A stretch of DNA of 18,330 nucleotides from Acutalibacter sp. Its GTDB lineage: Bacteria > Bacillota > Clostridia > Oscillospirales > Acutalibacteraceae. The stretch's first letter is position 1, and each line of letters begins with the position of its first letter. Shown piece by piece: positions 6,651-13,537 of the stretch. The stretch lies in the NCBI GenBank assembly GCA_022801475.1, contig JAAWSH010000005.1, forward strand, positions 1 to 18,330, in the 5' to 3' direction. The notes under the pieces are model-generated. The model saw only the letters and a list, made by a program, of their open reading frames with translations, had not been told where the DNA came from and did not search any database. Position numbers and translations under genes: made by a program.

Positions 6651-6965
6651 CCCTATTCACCAAATCTTGTCCTTATGAGTACAATATAGTAAACACACTT
6701 GAAAATCGGTATGTACCAATTTTCAAGCTGGGCGGCTACGCCGCCTGGTTCATAAAGAGGTATTCTACCGCTTTTGAACTGTGCTAACTATAGTTAACAA
6801 GCGGCAGCGCCGCAAAATTTTCGGCTAAGGCCTTAAGGGACGTCTTTTTCGTCCTATCCCGGGCTTTCGCTGGTCAATCCCCAGCTTGCCGGCGCTCAAC
6901 CGGCGCCATCTGACAAAAAACTTGACCGCGCGGGCATTTGCCCGGCATTGCCTTAACCTAATAAT
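6651..6965 (-). ncRNA. Candidate structured non-coding RNA or palindrome-rich element
   Basis: About 300 bp without a credible ORF, but dense in inverted repeats: 6698-6727 (30 bp), 6731-6745 (GGCGGC/GCCGCC), 6783-6798, 6801-6813 (GCGGC/GCCGC), 6838-6854 (GGACG/CGTCC), 6869-6885 (GCTGG/CCAGC), 6888-6904 (GCCGG/CCGGC) and 6931-6944 (CGGGC/GCCCG). In the 6698-6727 and 6783-6798 hairpins the only outer-stem irregularities become G-U pairs when read as minus-strand RNA but C-A mismatches on plus, favouring a minus-strand transcript. The terminator at 6626-6650 fits its 3' end. I could not match it to 6S, tmRNA, RNase P, SRP or a T-box, and found no convincing promoter at its right end. A dispersed palindromic repeat is the main alternative. 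Confidence 0.45.
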
Positions 6966-6973
6966 TTCTCTGT

Positions 6974-7005
6974 GGAAGTTTTTCCTTTGGGATGATTAAA
7001 CTTCC
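6974..7005. repeat. Inverted repeat upstream of the EndoA gene
   Basis: GGAAGTTT (6974-6981) and AAACTTCC (6998-7005), separated by 16 bp, about 60 bp before the endA/ndoA start. The spacing and position fit an operator or a leader hairpin. A possible weak promoter for the toxin gene (TTGCCC 6938-6943, 16 bp, AATAAT 6960-6965) would put this palindrome just downstream of the transcription start. The assignment is tentative. Confidence 0.35.
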
Positions 7006-7065
7006 AGTTTGCGGACAAAATAAAGGTATCACAAAAACCAGTGGCATAGGGAGGAAGGATTTTCC

Positions 7066-7419
7066 ATGAACGTGCGCAGAGGAGATATTTATTATGCTGA
7101 TCTTAGCCCCGTGGTGGGGTCCGAGCAGGGCGGGGTGCGGCCCGTGCTGATTATACAAAATGACGTGGGCAACAAGTTCAGCCCCACGGTAATCGCCGCA
7201 GCCATTACCAGCCAGCACGACAAGGCAAACCTGCCCACCCACATTGAGGTGGACGCCCAGGGCAGCGGGCTGATCAAAGACTCGGTGGTGCTTTTAGAGC
7301 AGGTGCGGACCTTGGATAAGCACCGGCTGCGGGAAAAAATGGGCAAGCTGGACCCGGATTCTATGGACCGGGTAAATCAGGCGCTTTCTATCAGCTTTGG
7401 GCTGGGGCCTACATACTAG
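7066..7419 (+). CDS. ndoA: EndoA/MazF-type mRNA interferase (PemK-like toxin)
   Basis: A protein of 117 residues, the normal length for the Gram-positive Endo[34 protein letters not shown] carries the family signature, with the RGDIYYADL strand and the GGVRPVLI catalytic Arg region. It continues with the expected [19 protein letters not shown] and [12 protein letters not shown]. Family members are sequence-specific single-strand RNA endonucleases (often at UACAU in Firmicutes) that form dimers. GGGAGGAAGGA precedes ATG 7066. The usual partner antitoxin (EndoAI/MazE-like, ribbon-helix-helix, about 90 residues) normally lies directly upstream; here that space is the hairpin-rich non-coding region, and no antitoxin ORF is seen on either side. 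Confidence 0.95.
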   Translation: MNVRRGDIYYADLSPVVGSEQGGVRPVLIIQNDVGNKFSPTVIAAAITSQHDKANLPTHIEVDAQGSGLIKDSVVLLEQVRTLDKHRLREKMGKLDPDSMDRVNQALSISFGLGPTY

Positions 7420-7436
7420 GCCCCGGTCCACCTTAA

Positions 7437-7562
7437 AGCCTGTTTGAAACCTGGAGAAACCCCTGGACCTTTGGCCAGAAACCAGGGGTTTAGAGAAACG
7501 AGCGCAAGAAGGAATCCGTTTCTGGTAAAGACAGACCGTTTTTCAGAGTGTCCAAACAGGCT
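7437..7562. repeat. Small inverted-repeat-bounded element 1 (MITE-like)
   Basis: A 126-bp stretch bounded by AGCCTGTTTG (7437-7446) and its exact complement CAAACAGGCT (7553-7562). Inside is a second perfect 10-bp inverted repeat, AAACCCCTGG (7457-7466) with CCAGGGGTTT (7482-7491). Its right end CAGAGTGTCCAAA (7544-7556) matches 12 of 13 bases with 9365-9377 in a second such element. No target-site duplication could be defined, and there is no ORF inside. Confidence 0.5.
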
Positions 7563-7570
7563 CCAGCACA

Positions 7571-7612
7571 GAGGGGGCGCTTTCTAGCTTAGAGAGCGCC
7601 CCCTCCCCTTTT
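7571..7612 (+). terminator. Terminator hairpin downstream of EndoA
   Basis: An 11-bp perfect stem, GAGGGGGCGCT (7571-7581) with AGCGCCCCCTC (7595-7605), extendable by four pairs toward a 5-nt loop, then CCCCTTTTG. The U-tract is short, but stem stability and position support termination of the EndoA transcript. Confidence 0.65.
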
Positions 7613-7681
7613 GACCAGCCCGCTGTGGTTTCCCCCACTGGGCGCTCAGGTTTTGGCCGCTCCATACCAGGTGTCTGGGCC

Positions 7682-7710
7682 TTGCGCTCCTTTACTCGAT
7701 ATGCTATAAT
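7682..7710 (+). promoter_or_regulatory. Sigma-A promoter of the SLH/transglutaminase gene
   Basis: TTGCGC (7682-7687), 17 bp, TATAAT (7705-7710) with a TGC extension. Transcription should begin near 7717, about 40 nt before the TTG start. Confidence 0.85.
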
Positions 7711-7757
7711 GTTTGATTGATACGGACTTAATTTTTCCTTGAGGAGGCGCAATAAAA

Positions 7758-9251
7758 TTGAAAAAAACCATCTTATCCGCCGTGGTCCTGCTGGCTTTTT
7801 CCCTGCTGCCGGCCACAGCCCTGGCCGCGCCAGAGCCAGACGCTCCTGTAGAGGCCTGGGAGGCGGAGCCCACCGCCGGGCCGGAAGAAGCGGACGCCGG
7901 ACTGGATATGGACGCCATGGCGGATGCTGACGTGGACCCGGTCTTTGACCTGCCCGCCGACCCTGAGCCCAGCCCCACCCCCGCCCCAGAGCAAGAGCCC
8001 CTTTCCCCCGGCCTAGAGACAACCGCGCACCCGGCCTATATCCGGGGCAGCAATGACATGTTCCGTCCCGGCGGAACCTTGACCCGGGCGGAAATTTGCA
8101 GCCTGGTGTACTCTCTTTTAGAGGCCCCGCCTCCAGAGGACGGTACGGACCTGTCCTTTACGGATGTGTCCCCCAAGGCCTGGTACTATAAATACGTCAT
8201 GCCCCTGGCTAAGATGGGCGCGGTGGAGGGCTTTGCGGACGGCTCCTTTAAACCCGCCAAACATGTCACCCGGGGCGAGCTGGTGCAGGTGCTGTGCCGC
8301 TTTTTTGAAAAGCCCGAGGGCCCAGGCCTCACCTTTACCGACGTACCCCAGGACCACCCCGCCTATGAGGCCATTACAAAGGCCTCTGCCATGGGCTGGC
8401 TGACCGGTTACGCAGACGGCAGCTTCCGGCCGGACAACACCATTAGCCGGGCCGAAGCCGTGGCCCTGGTGAACCGCGCCCTGGGCCGCCGGGCAGACCA
8501 GGACCTGCTGGACTATGACGGAAAGGTCTTTCTTTACCTGGACCTGCCCTTTAACCACTGGGCCTACTACGACGTAATGGAGGCCTCGCTGCCCCACACG
8601 CCGGACGTGTTTACCCAAGAGACTGCGGAAGGCCCCCGGCTGCTGGAAAACTGGGACTACTACACCGTGCCGGAGGCCGCCCACAAGCCCGGGTACCATT
8701 TGATAGACGGCGAGCTGTACTGCATGGGAGAGGACGGCCAGTGGGTGTACAACCAGACCATTGGCGTACTCCGCTTTAACGAAAAAGGCATGTACACCAC
8801 CGGCAACGCGGAACTGGACCAGCGGCTGACCCAGCTGGTAAAGGAAAAAACCGTGGCAGGCGACAGCAACCTGGCCAACTTTAAGCGCCTGCACCTAAAC
8901 CTGTGCAATAACTATACCTACCGGGCCGGCAGCTACCTGAAGGACGGCCAAACCGGCTGGGAACCCCAGATGGCCCTGGAAATGCTGAAAAACGGCAAGG
9001 GCAACTGCTACCGCTTCGCGGGCCTGGAGACCATGATGGCCCGGAAGATGGGCTTTCAGGCCAAGGGCATGTCCGGAGACGTTAATACGGGCAATGGATA
9101 CGTTCCCCACGGATGGTGCCAGGTGGAACAGGACGGAAAAACGCTGATGTGCGACCCAGAGCTGCAATACGTGCGCGGTGATTGGGACTTGTTCCTAAAA
9201 GACTACCGTTTGGTTTACCCCCGGTACATGATACAAGGAAAGCGCCTGTAA
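7758..9251 (+). CDS. Secreted S-layer-homology protein with transglutaminase-like domain
   Basis: A protein of 497 residues with a TTG start at 7758, preceded by GAGGAGG with 10-nt spacing. A typical signal peptide (MKKTILSAVVLLAFSLLPAT, cleavage near ALA-AP at 24) leads into an acidic Pro/Ala/Asp/Glu linker to about residue 85. Three SLH repeats follow (about 86-250): FRPGGTLTRAE, GFADGSFKPAKHVTRGE and GYADGSFRPDNTISRAE. These anchor proteins to secondary cell-wall polymers. The C-terminal ~110 residues form a transglutaminase-like (papain-fold) core with a plausible Cys417 (GNCYRFAG), His451 (VPHGWCQ), Asp466 (LMCDPEL) triad. Bacterial members are mostly peptidases or amidases, so cell-wall or peptide processing is inferred. 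The gene is monocistronic between its own promoter and terminator. Confidence 0.88.
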   Translation: MKKTILSAVVLLAFSLLPATALAAPEPDAPVEAWEAEPTAGPEEADAGLDMDAMADADVDPVFDLPADPEPSPTPAPEQEPLSPGLETTAHPAYIRGSNDMFRPGGTLTRAEICSLVYSLLEAPPPEDGTDLSFTDVSPKAWYYKYVMPLAKMGAVEGFADGSFKPAKHVTRGELVQVLCRFFEKPEGPGLTFTDVPQDHPAYEAITKASAMGWLTGYADGSFRPDNTISRAEAVALVNRALGRRADQDLLDYDGKVFLYLDLPFNHWAYYDVMEASLPHTPDVFTQETAEGPRLLENWDYYTVPEAAHKPGYHLIDGELYCMGEDGQWVYNQTIGVLRFNEKGMYTTGNAELDQRLTQLVKEKTVAGDSNLANFKRLHLNLCNNYTYRAGSYLKDGQTGWEPQMALEMLKNGKGNCYRFAGLETMMARKMGFQAKGMSGDVNTGNGYVPHGWCQVEQDGKTLMCDPELQYVRGDWDLFLKDYRLVYPRYMIQGKRL

Positions 9252-9281
9252 AAAGAAGCGCGCCTCTTTGATGGATATACA

Positions 9282-9319
9282 AGCGCCAGCGGCCCCAGGC
9301 TGCCGGCGCTGCTTTTTTT
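9282..9319 (+). terminator. Terminator of the SLH/transglutaminase gene
   Basis: AGCGCC (9282-9287) pairs with GGCGCT (9305-9310), with further inner GGC/GCC pairing, then GC and seven T (9313-9319). It lies 30 nt past the stop. Confidence 0.85.
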
Positions 9320-9490
9320 GAGCCTGTTCAGGGCGTGCGTGGATTGCGGCGTCAGATTTTTTGCCAGAGTGCCCAAATGGAGCGCCGCCAACCAGACCAT
9401 AAATGGTCTTGGGATTCGGCAGGGGAAAGCTGGGCGCTATGGCGGAAAACACGCCGGCTGGCCATGTGCGAACAGATGCTAAACAGGCTC
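9320..9490. repeat. Small inverted-repeat-bounded element 2 (MITE-like)
   Basis: A 171-bp stretch bounded by GAGCCTGTTCAG (9320-9331) and CTAAACAGGCTC (9479-9490), 11 of 12 complementary. The end motif is that of element 1 at 7437-7562, and the internal CAGAGTGCCCAAA (9365-9377) matches the other copy at 12 of 13. It also contains the short palindrome ACCAGACCATAAATGGTCT. No ORF is supported. Together with 9491-9564, where I see nothing, it fills the gap between the SLH terminator and the next promoter. Confidence 0.5.
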
Positions 9491-9564
9491 TTAAAGCCAG
9501 GGAAGCGCCCCATGCACTTCGACAATAAATACACGGTATGGGCTTTCTTGCGACGAGTTTCGGG

Positions 9565-9593
9565 TTTACATTCCAGGAAACATATGGTATAAT
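9565..9593 (+). promoter_or_regulatory. Near-consensus promoter of the 32-residue membrane peptide gene
   Basis: TTTACA (9565-9570), 17 bp, TATAAT (9588-9593) with a TGG extension. The predicted start is near 9600, about 27 nt before ATG 9627. Confidence 0.88.
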
Positions 9594-9626
9594 ATCTAAG
9601 ATTATATATGGGGGAGGCTGGCTTTG

Positions 9627-9725
9627 ATGAATGAACGCCGCAGAAAGCTATTCATTCGGGTGGTGGCGGGGCTTTTGGCTCTTTTGATGCTGGCCACTGT
9701 TTTTTCCGTGCTGCTGTTTCGGTAG
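9627..9725 (+). CDS. 32-residue single-span membrane peptide, function unknown
   Basis: ATG 9627 to TAG 9725, preceded by GGGGGAGG (9609-9616) with 10-nt spacing and by a near-consensus promoter. The peptide has a short basic head, MNERRRKLFIR, and a single hydrophobic helix, VVAGLLALLMLATVFSVLLF, ending in Arg. By the positive-inside rule the head should be cytoplasmic. The combination of promoter, strong ribosome site and clean amphipathic layout argues for a real gene although it is very short. I recognise no family. metG follows 183 nt later, possibly on the same transcript. A weak hairpin at 9739-9756 (CCCGG/CCGGG) lacks a T-tract, so termination before metG is uncertain. Confidence 0.65.
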   Translation: MNERRRKLFIRVVAGLLALLMLATVFSVLLFR

Positions 9726-9908
9726 CGTTTACCGGTATCCCGGCAGTGGGCCGGGACAGAATGGGGGAGGTTGGTTTAATTGTTCACCTTTTGGGCCACT
9801 ATAAAGAGAAATGCATTTTCCCAGCGAATGTGGCGGGCTTTGGGCTCGTTTGAAACCAGATTCTAAAACAGGCCCCTGGATAGAGAAAATATTGTTTTGG
9901 AGGATATT

Positions 9909-11885
9909 ATGGAAAACAAAGGAAAATTTTATATTACCACGGCCATTGCCTATACCTCTGGCAAACCCCACATTGGCAATGTGTCCGACCCGGTGCTGGC
10001 AGACTGCATTGCCCGCTTTAAGCGCATGCAGGGCTATGACGTGTACTTTCAAACCGGCACCGACGAGCACGGCAAAAAGAACGAGCAGAAGGCCCGGGCC
10101 GCTGGCATTAGCCCAAAGGAATTTGTAGACAAAACCGCCGCCCAGGTAAAGGAGCAGTTTGACCTGATGAACCTCTCCTATGACCACTTTATCCGCACCA
10201 CGGACGACTACCACGAAAAAGAGGTTCAGCGCATTTTTAAAAAGCTGTACGACCAGGGAGACATCTATAAAGGCGCTTACGAAGGCCTGTACTGCGACGA
10301 ATGCGAGTCTTTCCTTACCGAAAGCCAGCTGAAAGACGGAAAATGCCCGGACTGCGGCCGGGAGGTGCGACCGGAAAAGGAAGAGGCGTACTTCTTTAAG
10401 ATGAGCAAATACGCCCAGCGGCTGATTGACCATATCAACAGCCACCCAGAGTTTATTCAGCCGGTCTCCCGCCGCAATGAGATGATGAACAATTTCCTGC
10501 TGCCCGGCCTACAGGACCTGTGCGTGTCCAGAACCTCTATCAAGTGGGGGGTGCGGGTGGACTTTGACCCCCAGCATGTGGTCTATGTGTGGCTGGACGC
10601 CCTGACCAACTACATCACTGGTATTGGCTACCACTGCGGGGAAGAGAGCGGCCCCTTATTTAAAGAGTACTGGCCCGCCGCCCTGCACGTGATTGGCAAG
10701 GACATCACCCGCTTCCACACCATCTACTGGCCCATCTTCCTCATGGCCCTGGGCCTGCCCCTGCCAAAGCAGGTGTTTGGCCACCCCTGGCTGATGATGG
10801 ACGGCGGCAAAATGAGCAAGTCTGCGGGCAACGTGATGTATGCCGACGACCTGGTGGATGTGTTTGACGTGGACGCGGTGCGGTACTTTATCCTGCGGGA
10901 GCTGCCCTTTGAAAACGACGGAAACATTACCTGGGAGCTGATCAACGAGCGCACCAACGGCGACCTGGCCAATGTGCTAGGCAACCTGGTGAACCGGACC
11001 ATCTCCATGGTAAACCGCTACTTTGACGGCAAGGTGGAAAACTTTGGCATCACCGCCCCAGAGGACCAGGCCCTACAGGACTTTACCGCCGCCTGCCGGG
11101 ACAAGGTGGCAGCCAAAATGGACCAGCTGCACATAGCGGACGCCCTGGCCGAGGTGATGAACCTCTTTAAGCGCTGCAATAAATATATTGACGAAACCGC
11201 CCCCTGGGTGCTGGGCAAAGACCCCTTTAAAAAGGGCCGGCTAAGCACCGTGCTGTACCGCCTGGTGGATTCCATTGCCACTGGGGCCACTTTGCTGTTC
11301 CCCTTCCTGCCAGAGACCAGCGCCTCCATTCTCTTGCAGCTGGGCACTGTGCCCCTGCCCTGGAACCGGCTGGACAAAACCGGCAATTACCCGGAAAGCG
11401 GCGGACAGGTCACCGGGTCGCCCCACATCCTGTTCGAGCGCCTTGACTTAAAGGACATCCAGGAATTTTTAGAAAAAAAACGCGCCCAGGAAAAAACGGC
11501 CCCTGAAAAAGCCCCCATGGAGGACCGGGCCGCCCTGAACCGGCAGATACAGGGCATTGCCAAGATTGGCATAGAGGATTTTGCCGCCGTGGACCTGCGC
11601 GCCGCGAAAATTCTGGAGTGCGAGCCCGTAAAACGGGCCAAAAAGCTTTTGAAGCTGACCCTGGACGACGGCACCGGCGTGGTGCGCACCGTGGCCTCTG
11701 GCATTGCCCCCTGGTACAAGCCGGAAGAGCTCACCGGCCGCCATGTGATCCTTGTCTCCAACTTAAAGCCCGCCATCCTGTGCGGCATAGAGAGCCAGGG
11801 AATGATTTTGGCCGCGGACGTTGGAGAAAAGGATGTAAGGGTCATCTTTGCGGACGATATTCCGGCAGGCTCTAAGATACGATAA
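9909..11885 (+). CDS. metG: Methionine--tRNA ligase with C-terminal tRNA-binding domain
   Basis: A protein of 658 residues from ATG 9909, with GGAGG 5 nt upstream; a TTG four codons earlier (9897) lies in the ribosome-binding site and is rejected. It charges tRNA-Met in the cytoplasm. Signatures: the class I motif PHIGN (20-24), the zinc knuckle CDEC...CPDC near residue 130-145, the KMSKS loop (301-305), the anticodon-binding helical domain, and a C-terminal Arc1p/EMAP-II-like OB fold from about 545 (DFAAVDLRAAKIL, then SNLKPAILCGIESQGMILAA). Length is standard for the Gram-positive form with the appended dimerisation/tRNA-binding domain. The 183-nt leader shows no T-box GGGTGG-ACCGCG motif. 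tatD follows after 33 nt, a common clostridial order. Confidence 0.97.
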   Translation: MENKGKFYITTAIAYTSGKPHIGNVSDPVLADCIARFKRMQGYDVYFQTGTDEHGKKNEQKARAAGISPKEFVDKTAAQVKEQFDLMNLSYDHFIRTTDDYHEKEVQRIFKKLYDQGDIYKGAYEGLYCDECESFLTESQLKDGKCPDCGREVRPEKEEAYFFKMSKYAQRLIDHINSHPEFIQPVSRRNEMMNNFLLPGLQDLCVSRTSIKWGVRVDFDPQHVVYVWLDALTNYITGIGYHCGEESGPLFKEYWPAALHVIGKDITRFHTIYWPIFLMALGLPLPKQVFGHPWLMMDGGKMSKSAGNVMYADDLVDVFDVDAVRYFILRELPFENDGNITWELINERTNGDLANVLGNLVNRTISMVNRYFDGKVENFGITAPEDQALQDFTAACRDKVAAKMDQLHIADALAEVMNLFKRCNKYIDETAPWVLGKDPFKKGRLSTVLYRLVDSIATGATLLFPFLPETSASILLQLGTVPLPWNRLDKTGNYPESGGQVTGSPHILFERLDLKDIQEFLEKKRAQEKTAPEKAPMEDRAALNRQIQGIAKIGIEDFAAVDLRAAKILECEPVKRAKKLLKLTLDDGTGVVRTVASGIAPWYKPEELTGRHVILVSNLKPAILCGIESQGMILAADVGEKDVRVIFADDIPAGSKIR

Positions 11886-11918
11886 AGCCCCAGGGCTGAA
11901 TAAGGAGGCGTTTCTTCT

Positions 11919-12749
11919 TTGCCTGTTACACAGTATTACGAAATTTACGACTCTCATGCCCACTACGACGATTCCGCCTTTGACCAAGACCGGGCCTGGA
12001 TGCTGGAGAAAGACCTGCCCCTTAGCGGCGTGCGCTGCGTCATCAACATGGGCACGCGCCTTCGTTCTTGCGCCTCCACCCTGGGGCTGGCCTGGTGCAA
12101 CCCCTATATTTATGGGGCAGTGGGCATTCACCCCACAGAGATTGACGATACCCTGCCGGAAAATTGGCTGGACTGCCTAAAAACCTGGCTTTTGGACCCA
12201 AAAGTTGTGGCCGTGGGGGAGATTGGCCTGGACTACCACTGGGAGGACAGCGCCCCCCGGGAGCGCCAGCGGCAGGTATTCGCCGCCCAGCTGGCCCTGG
12301 CCAATGAACTGAACCTGCCGGTATGCGTCCACGACCGGGACGCCCATGCCGACGTGCTGGAACTGCTAAAACAATACCGGCCCCAGGGGGTGGTGCACTG
12401 CTTTTCCGGCAGCGTGGAAATGGCCCGGGAGGTGCTGGACCTGGGGCTGCACATTGGCATTGGCGGAGCTGTGACCTTTAAAAACGCCCGCCGGGTGCTG
12501 GATGTAGCCCGGGAGGTCCCCCTGGACCGGCTGCTGCTGGAGACCGACGCCCCCTATATGTCTCCCGAGCCCCGCAGGGGAAAGCGAAACGACTCTGGCA
12601 ATATTCCCTTTATTGCGGAAAAAATTGCCCAGCTCCGGAGCCTTAGCACCCGCCAGGTCATAGAGGCCTCCAACGCCAATATCCGGCGGCTGTTTCGCAT
12701 CATTCCTCCAGTACCCCAGCCCCCGCCCCTTGTGCCGCCCATTTATTAA
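11919..12749 (+). CDS. tatD: TatD family metal-dependent hydrolase/DNase
   Basis: A protein of 276 residues with a TTG start at 11919; AAGGAGG at 11902-11908 fixes this start with 10-nt spacing. It is a TIM-barrel amidohydrolase-superfamily enzyme; relatives are Mg-dependent 3'-5' exonucleases or D-aminoacyl-tRNA-related hydrolases. Metal ligands visible: HAH (H13, H15), EIGLDYHW with the bridging Glu, VHDRDAH, HCFSGS, and LETDAPYM with the last Asp. The C-terminus is slightly extended with a Pro-rich tail (PPVPQPPPLVPP). It lies 33 nt after metG and 72 nt before the TatD-associated radical SAM gene, supporting one transcript. Confidence 0.94.
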   Translation: MPVTQYYEIYDSHAHYDDSAFDQDRAWMLEKDLPLSGVRCVINMGTRLRSCASTLGLAWCNPYIYGAVGIHPTEIDDTLPENWLDCLKTWLLDPKVVAVGEIGLDYHWEDSAPRERQRQVFAAQLALANELNLPVCVHDRDAHADVLELLKQYRPQGVVHCFSGSVEMAREVLDLGLHIGIGGAVTFKNARRVLDVAREVPLDRLLLETDAPYMSPEPRRGKRNDSGNIPFIAEKIAQLRSLSTRQVIEASNANIRRLFRIIPPVPQPPPLVPPIY

Positions 12750-12821
12750 AGCTCGGGGCGGGCATAAGGCGGCACCGCACCAACAGCCCTTTGCTGAAAA
12801 TTTACAGGAGTTAATTTTGTT

Positions 12822-13466
12822 ATGGAAACCAGTAAGAACGACCAGCCCCTGCTGTATGGCGCCAGCGTTACATACGAGCACGGGGGAAACCTGTACATCA
12901 ATATGACCAACCAGTGCCCAAACCGCTGCGACTTCTGCCTGCGGCAGCACAGCCCGGGCAGCCTATATGCCAACAACCTGTGGTATAAGGGCGGCGAGCC
13001 CGCCAAAGAGGAGATCTGGGCCCTGCTGCAGCGCCGGGACCTGCACCGCTACCCGGAGATTGTCTTTTGCGGCTATGGCGAGCCCGCCTGCCGCTGGGAT
13101 GACATGATGTGGCTTTGCGACCAGATACGGGGGGATGGCTCCCACTATATCCGCATCAACACCAACGGCCTGGCCAACCTGATTACAGGCCGCAACGCGG
13201 CTCTGGACCTGGACGGCCGGGTGGACGCGGTCTCCATCAGCCTAAACGCCAGCACCCCCGAGGACTACGACAAGGTCTGCCACAGCCGTTTTGGCCTGAA
13301 GGCCCTGCCGGCGATTCTGCGGTTTACGGCCACGGCGGTGCTAAACGTGCCCCATGTGCGCATGACCGTGGTGGGCGCCATGCCAAAGGCACAGCGGGAG
13401 GCCTGCCGCCAGGTGGCGGAAAGTGTGGGCGCGGACTTTTTTGTACGGGAATATATTCCTGAATAG
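12822..13466 (+). CDS. TatD-associated radical SAM protein
   Basis: A protein of 214 residues, ATG 12822, with AGGAG 10-11 nt upstream. The radical SAM cluster is CPNRCDFC (C32, C36, C39), after YINMTNQ. FCGYGEPACRW is the glycine-rich SAM motif, and RINTNGLANL and VDAVSISLNAS are later barrel strands. It matches the short radical SAM family repeatedly found beside tatD (TIGRFAM 'tatD_link_rSAM', named from memory); its reaction is unknown. There is no SPASM or other auxiliary Cys cluster. It directly follows tatD, as expected for the family. A queE-like activity was considered, but the standard CX3CX2C and the neighbourhood favour the TatD-linked group. Confidence 0.9.
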   Translation: METSKNDQPLLYGASVTYEHGGNLYINMTNQCPNRCDFCLRQHSPGSLYANNLWYKGGEPAKEEIWALLQRRDLHRYPEIVFCGYGEPACRWDDMMWLCDQIRGDGSHYIRINTNGLANLITGRNAALDLDGRVDAVSISLNASTPEDYDKVCHSRFGLKALPAILRFTATAVLNVPHVRMTVVGAMPKAQREACRQVAESVGADFFVREYIPE

Positions 13467-13481
13467 GGGCCAGACTAACCC

Positions 13482-13521
13482 CCAGAGCCTGTTTTAAGCA
13501 GCCCCCAGGCGCGGGCTCTGG
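13482..13521 (+). repeat. Hairpin directly before the lipoprotein ribosome-binding site
   Basis: CCAGAGCC (13482-13489) pairs with GGCTCTGG (13514-13521), and the last G is also the first base of the GAAGGAG ribosome site (13521-13527). There is no T-tract, so termination is unlikely. The left arm contains another copy of the GAGCCTGTTT motif (13485-13494) seen at the ends of the elements at 7437-7562 and 9320-9490. Confidence 0.4.
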
Positions 13522-13537
13522 AAGGAGCGTTTGGCAT

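Larger units (their letters stand above)
7420..7757. other. Intergenic region after EndoA
   Basis: This 338-bp stretch holds the inverted-repeat element at 7437-7562, a strong terminator hairpin at 7571-7605 and the promoter of the SLH gene at 7682-7710. No coding frame is supported. Confidence 0.6.

Noticed and set aside
6661..6965. Short peptides encoded on either strand of the hairpin-rich region, including an MNQAA mini-frame before a GC hairpin
   Set aside because: The frames are very short, lack ribosome sites and are interrupted by stops. I found no support for a hidden antitoxin.
9726..9908. T-box or other riboswitch in the metG leader
   Set aside because: The T-box sequence GGGTGG-ACCGCG and an antiterminator/terminator pair are absent; there is only a weak CCCGG/CCGGG hairpin without a T-tract.
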